Shown in pieces: positions 47,419 through 53,464 of a stretch of DNA of 53,464 nt. The notes beneath the pieces were generated by a model that made no database searches, was not told the DNA's origin, and saw only the letters and a program-made list of their open reading frames with translations. The DNA is from Rhodospirillales bacterium (GTDB lineage: Bacteria; Pseudomonadota; Alphaproteobacteria; Rhodospirillales; Defluviicoccaceae). The translations under genes and the position numbers were made by a program. Each line of letters opens with the position of its first letter. Position 1 is the first letter of the stretch. The stretch lies in NCBI GenBank assembly GCA_007695045.1, contig REEP01000080.1, positions 1 through 53,464 on the forward strand, read 5' to 3'.

Positions 47419-47752
47419 GATGTTCCTTTCCCCCTTGCCGGGTGAGCGTTGATTTCCGCAAGGGTGGGACAGCAAGAAGCGGGCCAATGGCCCGGCGTCG
47501 GCGTGTCCTCGGCCGGCGAAGCGTTTTCAGCGGGTTGGCCGGACGGAGAGAGCACCAGTGGTGGCTTTGCGGTGTCCACGGCAACGGCAGATGATGGAAT
47601 TTTAAGCATTTGGGCAATGTTGCCCACGGAATAACCGGACGCGCGACGGCCTCGGATCGCCGTTCGAGACCCGGGTCGCGCAGCGCATGTGTCCCGGTGA
47701 TGGCCCCGCGGCGCGCCCTTTCCGCGGACGCAGGGCCGCGGGGCGCACCCGG
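47419..47752 (-). promoter_or_regulatory. Upstream region of the urt-ure operon with two inverted repeats
   Basis: No gene lies between the PepSY protein and urtA. Two perfect dyads are visible: TGGGCAATGTTGCCCA (47611-47626, 7-base arms, 2-base centre) and CGGGCCAATGGCCCG (47480-47494, 7-base arms, 1-base centre). Neither has a U-run, so they are candidate operators or RNA hairpins. I could not find a convincing sigma-54 -24/-12 pair, although nitrogen control would be expected for urea uptake. Confidence 0.4.
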
Positions 47753-48049
47753 TCAGTTGGTGGCTTCGGTGATCGCGCCGGTGCGGGCATCGACCACGAC
47801 GACGACGTCTTCGCCGTCGCGTTCGGCGATGGCGATGTATTGCTCGCCGTTGCGCTCGATATCCCGGACGTTGGTATAACCATGGGCCTCGATGGCGCTC
47901 TGGACCTGGCTCTCGTCCATGGCGCCGGCCTCGGCCTGGGCCAGGGTCGCCTGCGGCTGTTGCGGGTCCGGACTGCGCTCCTGGGCCGCGGCAACAGCCG
48001 AGACGGCGAGCACACAGGCGGCAGCGAAGACAGGCAAGTTCATGCTCAT
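47753..48049 (-). CDS. Small periplasmic PepSY-like protein
   Basis: The 98-residue protein has a signal peptide (MSMNLPVFAAACVLAVSAVA, cleavage near AAA-QER). One PepSY-like alpha/beta unit spans residues about 45-98: SQVQSAIEAHGYTNVRDIER, then QYIAIAERDGEDVVVVVDAR and TGAITE. Such single PepSY proteins are thought to bind ligands or inhibit peptidases. It lies 334 bases upstream of urtA on the same strand but is probably independent of it. GGTGTCAT precedes the ATG. Confidence 0.75.
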   Translation of the reverse strand: MSMNLPVFAAACVLAVSAVAAAQERSPDPQQPQATLAQAEAGAMDESQVQSAIEAHGYTNVRDIERNGEQYIAIAERDGEDVVVVVDARTGAITEATN

Positions 48050-48447
48050 GATGACACCTTTCTTGGTTGCACAATGAAGTAATCATGTCCGGAATCGGGC
48101 AATCCTGCGTCGATCAGGACAGTGCTGATCTCAGCACGGCTTAGTGGCTATACTTTGTCGCCAATGTGCTCATTTGGCGGCATCGGGTGGCGTCCAGCCG
48201 GGGCCGTCTGAACCGAGCGAACCGGCCGTCCGGCATGAACGCGCATGCGCCCCGTCTGTTTCGCCGCCGGCTTCGCCGATGGGCCTGCCGATCCGCCTGC
48301 AGCCGAGCGCGTGAAGGCAGCATGCGCACAGGATGCCGGGGCCTTCGGCACGCGTGTTAGCGACAGTGTCCGGGGCCACGGTTGCGTTGGCGGGGATGCA
48401 ATGCAAAATTGAATGGTTGATGGCTTTGCGATGAAGGTACAGCGCGG
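48050..48447. other. Divergent intergenic region with an operator-like dyad
   Basis: The perfect inverted repeat GTGCTGATCTCAGCAC (48122-48137) covers the position of a -35 box relative to a plus-strand TATACT -10 (48149-48154). A repressor bound there would block that promoter. A leader of nearly 290 bases would then precede the radical SAM gene. An Arg-rich ORF of 64 codons (48166-48360) in the leader has no recognisable features. Confidence 0.4.
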
Positions 48448-49350
48448 ATGCGGACCGAGCCGATGCTGCACTACGAACCGCCTCTCTACAGGCCGCCCAG
48501 TGAGGGCCGCAGCGTGATCGTCCAGGCCACCATCGGCTGCTCGTTCAATCGCTGCACGTTCTGTTCCATGTACAAAAGCAAGGCATTCCGGCCGCGACCG
48601 CGTGCGGACGTGTTCGCCGACATCGCCACCGCCGCCCGGCTCTGGCCTGATGCGACCCGGGTGTTCCTCGCCGACGGCGACGCGTTGGTACTTCCGACCG
48701 ATGACCTCGCCGCCATCCTGGACCGTCTCCGAGCGGCGTTTCCCCGTCTCGAGCGGGTTTCGTTGTATGCCACGCCAATCAACCTCAATCAGAAGCCGGT
48801 CGCCGAGTTGCGCCAACTTCGCGAGAACGGGCTGAGCCTCGCCTACCTCGGCATCGAATCCGGCGCCCCCGCCATCCTCCGGCGCATCCGCAAAGGCGCC
48901 TCGCCGGATGGCATCGCCGATGCGTTGGCCCGGGCCCGGGCCGCCGGCATCGCGATCTCGGCCACCGTGATCCTTGGCCTTGGCGGCCGGCACCTTTGGC
49001 AGGATCACGTGGACGGGACGATCGACCTGATCAACCGGGCGCCGCCGGCGTTTCTGTCCACGCTTCAGCTCCGGCTCGAACCGGCGGAAACCGCAGACTT
49101 CATCGCCCGGTTCGACCGCCAGGGCATCCCCTTCGCGTGGCAGGACGATGCCGGCATCCTGGCCGAACTGGAACGGCTGCTGCAGGGTCTGGACCCGGCC
49201 GATCCGGTCGTTTTCCGGTCCAATCACGCGTCCAACTGCCTGCCCCTTGCGGGCATCCTGCCCGACGATCGCGACTCGCTCCTGGCCGGTATTGCCGCGG
49301 CGCGGAGCGGCGCACCGATGCTGCGGCCCACCTTCCTGCGCGGGCTGTGA
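48448..49350 (+). CDS. Radical SAM protein
   Basis: The 300-residue protein carries the cluster motif near its N-terminus: TIGCSFNRCTFCSMYKSKAF, a C-x4-C-x2-C spacing instead of C-x3-C-x2-C. It continues with VFLADGDALVLPTDDLAAIL, LAYLGIESGAPAILRRIRKG and ISATVILGLGGRHLWQDHVD, the B12-less, YgiQ/HemN-like radical SAM layout. It would cleave S-adenosylmethionine with a 4Fe-4S cluster; the substrate is unknown. The downstream CIA30-domain gene overlaps its stop codon (GTGA). Confidence 0.85.
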   Translation: MRTEPMLHYEPPLYRPPSEGRSVIVQATIGCSFNRCTFCSMYKSKAFRPRPRADVFADIATAARLWPDATRVFLADGDALVLPTDDLAAILDRLRAAFPRLERVSLYATPINLNQKPVAELRQLRENGLSLAYLGIESGAPAILRRIRKGASPDGIADALARARAAGIAISATVILGLGGRHLWQDHVDGTIDLINRAPPAFLSTLQLRLEPAETADFIARFDRQGIPFAWQDDAGILAELERLLQGLDPADPVVFRSNHASNCLPLAGILPDDRDSLLAGIAAARSGAPMLRPTFLRGL

Positions 49351-49877
49351 GCGTGACCGCTCGCGCCGACTGCGTGATCGACGATTTCGCTCGCGGCGAC
49401 CGGGTCTCCGCCCTGGGCACGGTCTGGCAAGGCTTCAGCGACCGGGTGATGGGGGGTATTTCCCAAGAAACCGTCGCGGTGACGGAGATCGACGGGCGGC
49501 GGTGTTTGCGGCTCTCGGGCGACGTCAGGTTGGAGAACGGCGGCGGCTTCATCCAGATGGCGCTCGATTTGGCGCCCGCGCAAGGAACTTTGGATGCATC
49601 CCCGTATGCGGGCGTGTCGCTGATGGTGCGCGGCAACGGCGAAAGCTACGGCGTTCACCTGCGAACGCCGGACTGCGTTCGTCCCTGGCAATCGTATCGG
49701 GCGGCGTTCGCCGCGGGCCCCGCGTGGACGACGCTGTGCCTGCCGTTTGATCGGTTTGAAGCCTATCGCCTGACCGCGCCGCTGGACCGCCGGCGTCTCC
49801 GCCGCATCGGCCTGGTCGCCATCGGTCGCGCCTTCCGCGCCGATCTCGCCGTGAGCGCTCTAAGCTTCTATCGCTGA
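49347..49877 (+). CDS. CIA30-domain (complex I intermediate-associated) protein
   Basis: About 176 residues starting at GTG 49347, which overlaps the radical SAM stop (GTGA); GTG 49353 is an alternative. The CIA30 fold is clear: VIDDFARGDRVSALGTVWQG, FSDRVMGGISQETVAV, CLRLSGDVRLENGGGFIQMA and YAGVSLMVRGNGESYGVHLR. In mitochondria CIA30 (NDUFAF1) assists complex I assembly. Bacterial members are of unknown function. Coupling with a radical SAM gene suggests a shared pathway. Confidence 0.82.
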   Translation: MSVTARADCVIDDFARGDRVSALGTVWQGFSDRVMGGISQETVAVTEIDGRRCLRLSGDVRLENGGGFIQMALDLAPAQGTLDASPYAGVSLMVRGNGESYGVHLRTPDCVRPWQSYRAAFAAGPAWTTLCLPFDRFEAYRLTAPLDRRRLRRIGLVAIGRAFRADLAVSALSFYR

Positions 49878-49940
49878 GCCCGATGGCCGCGTGCCAGCCT
49901 CCGGCGCCCGGACGAAGGCGCCGTGCCGGTGCCCGATGTC

Positions 49941-49965
49941 GGAAAATTGGTCATACCAATTTTCC
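49941..49965 (+). promoter_or_regulatory. GntR/LldR-type operator upstream of the lactate genes
   Basis: A perfect 25-base inverted repeat, GGAAAATTGGT and ACCAATTTTCC around a CAT centre, contains the core TTGGT-N3-ACCAA. This is the binding pattern of FadR-subfamily GntR repressors such as LldR, PdhR and GlcC. It lies about 170 bases upstream of the lactate dehydrogenase start. A further half-site-like TTGACCACC follows at 49968-49976. Confidence 0.75.
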
Positions 49966-50137
49966 ATTTGACCACCTGTCTCTGTGCCGGTAGGCTGACG
50001 GGTATAGTCGGATTCTTGAAGCGCGTTGATGATTCAGCCGGATCAGAAAATACGCAATACCGTCTGAGCGGCGCAAAAAAGCCGTGAGTCAAGCAACAAA
50101 CAAAAGTCCGGAACATCCGGACAGGGAGGAACGGATC

Positions 50138-53035
50138 ATGGCGCAGACACTTGCGCAACCCAAGACGAATACTGATTTCTCTCCGCTGACGCGCTACGAT
50201 GCCCTGGCACGGGACATTTCGGATGTGTTTCCCGCAAGCCGGATCATCCGCGATCCCTTGCGGCGATTGGCCTACGGCACCGACGCCAGCTTCTATCGGC
50301 TGGTGCCGGAGGTCGTCGCGGTCGCCGAGTCCGAGGCGGAGGTGTGTGCCCTGCTGGCTGCCTGCCGGCGCTTCGGCACCCCGGTCACGTTTCGCGCCGC
50401 CGGTACCAGCCTGTCCGGCCAGGCGGTGACCGACTCGGTGCTCTGCCTGCTCGGCGATGGCTGGGACGGCATCCACATCGCCCCCGACGCCGGCACCGTG
50501 CGCCTGCAACCGGGCGTGATCGGCGCCGATGCCAACCGGCGTCTGGCCCCCCTCGGCCGCAAGATCGGGCCGGATCCGGCATCGATCAACGCCTGCAAGA
50601 TCGGCGGTATCGCCGCCAACAACGCCTCCGGCATGTGCTGCGGCACGGCGCAGAACAGCTACAACACCGTTGCCGCCATGCGCCTCGTGCTCGCCGACGG
50701 CACCGTTCTCGATACCGGGTCCGAGGCGAGTTGTTCCGCGTTCCAGGCCTCCCACGGTGACCTGCTCACCCGTCTGACAGGGCTGGCGGCCGCCACCCGG
50801 AGCGATTCCGAACTGGCCGGGCGCATTCGGCGCAAGTTCGCCATCAAGAACACCACCGGTTACAGCCTCAACGCCCTGATCGATTTCACCGATCCGTTCC
50901 GGATCATGGAACACCTGATGATCGGGTCCGAAGGCACGCTCGGCTTCATTTCGGAGATCACATACACCACCGTGCCGGAATACGCCGATAAGGCCAGCGC
51001 GCTGGCCCTGTTCCCCTCGGTGGTTCACGCCTGCGAGGCGGTAATCCGCCTCAAGCAAACACCGGTCGATGCCGTGGAACTAATGGACAGGGCGAGCATC
51101 CGCTCGGTGGAGGACAAGCCGGGCATGCCGCCGTTCATCCGTGGCCTGCCCGAGGGCGCCACCGCGCTGCTGATCGAGACCCGCGCCGAGGATCCGGCCG
51201 CCCTCGCCGGCCGGATCGCGGTGATTACCGCCGCCCTGGCCGACTTGCCGCAGCTGTTTCCGGTGGCGTTCACCACCGATCCGGCGGTGTTCAACTCCTA
51301 CTGGAACATCCGCAAGGGTTTGTTCCCGTCCGTGGGCGCGCTGCGGGCGACCGGCACCACCGTGATCATCGAGGATGTCGCCTTCCCGATCGAGCACCTG
51401 GCCGCCGCCACCGCCACGCTGCAGCAGCTGTTCGAACATTACGGTTACGCCGAAGCGATCATTTTCGGCCACGCCCTGGAAGGCAACCTGCACTTCGTGA
51501 TCACGCCCGATTTCAGCCGGCAAAGCGAGGTCGAACGCTATGCCGAATTCATGGACGCCATCGCCGGGGTGGTGACCGACCGCTACGACGGGTCGCTGAA
51601 GGCGGAGCACGGCACCGGCCGCAACATGGCGCCGTTCGTGGAACGGGAGTGGGGCGGACAAGCCTATCAGCTGATGCGCGATATCAAGGCCCTGTTCGAC
51701 CCCGACGGCCTGCTCAACCCCGGGGTCATCCTCAATGACGACCCGAAGATCCACCTCAAGAACCTGAAGCCGCTGCCCGCCGCCGATCCCCTGGTGGATA
51801 CCTGCATGGAATGCGGGTTCTGCGAACGGATGTGCCCGTCCCAGGGCCTGACCTTGACGCCGCGCCAACGCATCGTCGGCTGGCGCGAGATCAGCCGCCT
51901 GCAGGCCGCGGGCGAAGATGCCCGGCACCGCGAACTAGTCGACGCCTATGCCTATCAGGGACTGGACACCTGCGCTGCCTGCGGCCTGTGTGCCACTGCA
52001 TGTCCGGTCGGGCTCGAAACCGGCCTGCTCACCAAGAAGCTGCGGGGGGAGGGCCGCGGCCGCACCGCGAAAAGGATCGCCGGCGTGGCTGCCGATCACC
52101 TGGGCCTGGTTGCCGGCGCAACCAGGTCGGCATTGCGCCTGACCGACCTGGCCGCCCGCGTCATGGGCGCCGAGACCCTCGAGGACATCTCCCGGCGCGT
52201 CCGCAAGCTGAGCGGAGAGCGCGCACCCGCCTGGTCGCGGGTGATGCCGACCGCGACCACGTTCAAACCGGCCGCCGCCGGCGCCGCCAACGGCCACGAC
52301 GACGCGGATGCCTTGGCGCCGGAAGTGGTTTACTTGCCCAGTTGCGTGTCCCGGACCATGGGTCCGCCCCGCGATGAGCCCGAACGGGAACCGCTCCCCA
52401 CCAAGATGGAAGCGCTGCTGAGGAAGGCCGGCTTCCGGGTCCGCTACCCCAAGAAGCTCAACAACCTGTGCTGTGGCCAGTCGTTCGAAAGCAAGGGATT
52501 GCCCGAGGCCGCCGATGCCAAGATCGCGGAAATGACGGCGGCGCTTGAGGAAGCCAGCCGCCATGGCGCCCTGCCCATCGTCAGCGACACCAGCCCATGC
52601 TCCTATCGCCTGAAAAACAACCTGCCGGAGCACCTGAGGCCCCTCGACGTCGTCGAGTTCATCCACGACCGGATGATGGACCGTCTCACCTTCACCCGGC
52701 GGCCCGAAGCGATCGCCCTGCACATCACCTGCAGCGGCCGCAAGATGGGCCTCGACGGCAAACTCCAGGCGATCGGTCAGGCGTGCGCCGACACGGCCGT
52801 CATTCCGGAGAGTGTCGGGTGTTGTGGCTGGGCGGGTGACAAGGGCTGGACCACGCCGGAACTGAACGAACACGCGCTCCGAACCCTGAAGGACGAACTG
52901 CCCGAAGGCTGCAGCGCCGGCTACTCCCACAGCCGCACCTGCGAGATCGGCCTGAGTCTCCACGGCCAGATCCCCTACCGCTCGATCGTCTACCTCGTGG
53001 ATCGCTGCACCACGGGGCGCCCACCACCCGTGTGA
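50138..53035 (+). CDS. FAD/Fe-S D-lactate dehydrogenase (Dld-II type)
   Basis: The 965-residue protein starts at ATG 50138, chosen because AGGGAGG lies 8 bases upstream. It has a PCMH FAD-binding domain (VTFRAAGTSLSGQAVTDSVL, KIGGIAANNASGMCCG), an FAD-oxidase C domain (GHALEGNLHFVITPDF, YDGSLKAEHGTGRN), two ferredoxin clusters (CMECGFCERMCPS near residue 556 and CAACGLCATACPVG near 611) and two CCG domains (NLCCGQSFESKG near 777, SVGCCGWAGDKG near 892). It oxidises D-lactate to pyruvate and passes electrons to quinone or cytochrome c. A glycolate or 2-hydroxyglutarate role is possible, but the following permease and the operator favour lactate. Confidence 0.9.
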   Translation: MAQTLAQPKTNTDFSPLTRYDALARDISDVFPASRIIRDPLRRLAYGTDASFYRLVPEVVAVAESEAEVCALLAACRRFGTPVTFRAAGTSLSGQAVTDSVLCLLGDGWDGIHIAPDAGTVRLQPGVIGADANRRLAPLGRKIGPDPASINACKIGGIAANNASGMCCGTAQNSYNTVAAMRLVLADGTVLDTGSEASCSAFQASHGDLLTRLTGLAAATRSDSELAGRIRRKFAIKNTTGYSLNALIDFTDPFRIMEHLMIGSEGTLGFISEITYTTVPEYADKASALALFPSVVHACEAVIRLKQTPVDAVELMDRASIRSVEDKPGMPPFIRGLPEGATALLIETRAEDPAALAGRIAVITAALADLPQLFPVAFTTDPAVFNSYWNIRKGLFPSVGALRATGTTVIIEDVAFPIEHLAAATATLQQLFEHYGYAEAIIFGHALEGNLHFVITPDFSRQSEVERYAEFMDAIAGVVTDRYDGSLKAEHGTGRNMAPFVEREWGGQAYQLMRDIKALFDPDGLLNPGVILNDDPKIHLKNLKPLPAADPLVDTCMECGFCERMCPSQGLTLTPRQRIVGWREISRLQAAGEDARHRELVDAYAYQGLDTCAACGLCATACPVGLETGLLTKKLRGEGRGRTAKRIAGVAADHLGLVAGATRSALRLTDLAARVMGAETLEDISRRVRKLSGERAPAWSRVMPTATTFKPAAAGAANGHDDADALAPEVVYLPSCVSRTMGPPRDEPEREPLPTKMEALLRKAGFRVRYPKKLNNLCCGQSFESKGLPEAADAKIAEMTAALEEASRHGALPIVSDTSPCSYRLKNNLPEHLRPLDVVEFIHDRMMDRLTFTRRPEAIALHITCSGRKMGLDGKLQAIGQACADTAVIPESVGCCGWAGDKGWTTPELNEHALRTLKDELPEGCSAGYSHSRTCEIGLSLHGQIPYRSIVYLVDRCTTGRPPPV

Positions 53036-53145
53036 ACCGGTTTCGACCTTCGTAAACGCCGGTCCCTGAACCGGACCCAAACGGCGGGTTACAAGCCGTA
53101 ACAGGAAAGGTGCGTCCGAAACGCACCGCTAGAGGAGGATGAAGT

Positions 53146-53416
53146 ATGAACCAGCCGACCACACTTGATTTCATCATGGCGGTTGCCCCGATCGTTATTT
53201 TGATATTTTTAATGGTCAAAAAGAACAGCTGGCCGGCCTATCTGGCATTGCCTTTTTCGGCCTTGCTCGTATACGGCATCAAGGTCGTCTATTTCGGCAG
53301 CGATCCCAACCTGATCAATGCCACGGTGGTGGCGGGCATGCTCACCGCCTTCACGCCGATCTTCATCATCTGGGGTGCGATCCTGCTCTTCAAGACCATG
53401 GAGCACACCGTGTCGC
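53146..53416 (+). pseudogene. lctP: L-lactate permease (LctP family), broken after 88 codons by an IS end
   Basis: The gene starts with GAGGAGG then ATG 53146. The first 88 residues are typical LctP: LDFIMAVAPIVILIFLMVKK, SWPAYLALPFSALLVYGIKV, PNLINATVVAGMLTAFTPIF and IIWGAILLFKTMEHT. The family is about 550 residues long. After EHT the sequence departs into the insertion-sequence end and the frame stops 14 codons later. The start is 110 bases after the dehydrogenase stop. If the rest lies beyond the element, the permease is disrupted in this strain. Confidence 0.85.
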
Positions 53417-53464
53417 TAACATGTGATCTGTCCGGAGTAGGTAACACGTGATCTGTCCGGTTTA
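53411..53464 (+). mobile_element. Terminal segment of an insertion sequence (continues past the window)
   Basis: From TGTCGCTAACA (53411) the sequence has two GATCTGTCCGG copies 25 bases apart (53425-53435 and 53450-53460). The same layout occurs in the relic at 19188-19235. TGT at the tip and short subterminal repeats fit an IS481-like element, but no transposase is in view and the family is a guess. The window ends within it. Confidence 0.65.

Noticed and set aside
47419-47752. Sigma-54 promoter for urtA
   Set aside because: No TGGCAC-N5-TTGC pair with correct spacing could be found on the minus strand.
53411-53451. C-terminus VSLTCDLSGVGNT of the permease ORF as a natural short protein end
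   Set aside because: These residues are encoded by the insertion-sequence end, and the family continues for more than 450 residues beyond this point.

Overview
The window is GC-rich DNA from an alphaproteobacterium, most likely from the Rhodospirillales or a related group. That placement is an inference from gene content, not a measured phylogeny. Pointers are a pth-ychF pair following rplY and prs, an urtABCDE-ureDABCEFG urea operon, a tripartite tricarboxylate (TTT) transporter, a VPLPA-type C-terminal sorting signal, and a short RNA-like element carrying a CCUCCUCCC motif. No rRNA or tRNA gene was found. The right edge lies inside an insertion-sequence end, so it may be an assembly break.

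Left part (1-8200): the N-terminus of an aldehyde dehydrogenase, a cytidylyltransferase-like/HAD fusion whose nucleotide-binding motifs look lost, NAD kinase, two envelope proteins of unknown function, a medium-chain reductase and an EamA exporter. A scar follows (6181-8183): a decayed guaA 3' end, a VapBC/FitAB toxin-antitoxin pair and a frameshifted DUF2493 remnant, consistent with an old guaA-targeted island.

Middle (8200-36600): an orphan FecR-domain protein, a mesaconyl-CoA C1-C4 CoA transferase-like enzyme, a stress-protein-like gene, mutS, an aldo/keto reductase and a probable short RNA. Next come a DUF2182-DUF1326 pair with a divergent AraC regulator, ychF-pth-rplY-prs, pgeF, a divergent MarR/Rrf2 regulator pair, a TTT uptake operon (tctC-tctB/A with an internal terminator), a VPLPA-CTERM surface protein and a beta-keto acid cleavage enzyme. 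An alpha/beta hydrolase, prfB with its programmed +1 frameshift, a thioredoxin-CcdA pair and recQ complete this part.

Right part (36600-53464): one long minus-strand operon runs urtA-B-C-D-E-ureD-A-B-C-E-F-G, possibly continuing into recQ. It couples high-affinity urea uptake to urease. Upstream are a PepSY protein and, divergently, a radical SAM/CIA30 pair. The window closes with a D-lactate utilisation unit: a perfect GntR/LldR-type operator, a large FAD/Fe-S lactate dehydrogenase and a lactate permease that is broken after 88 codons by an insertion-sequence end. A relic of the same end, 38 of 48 bases identical, lies at 19188-19235.
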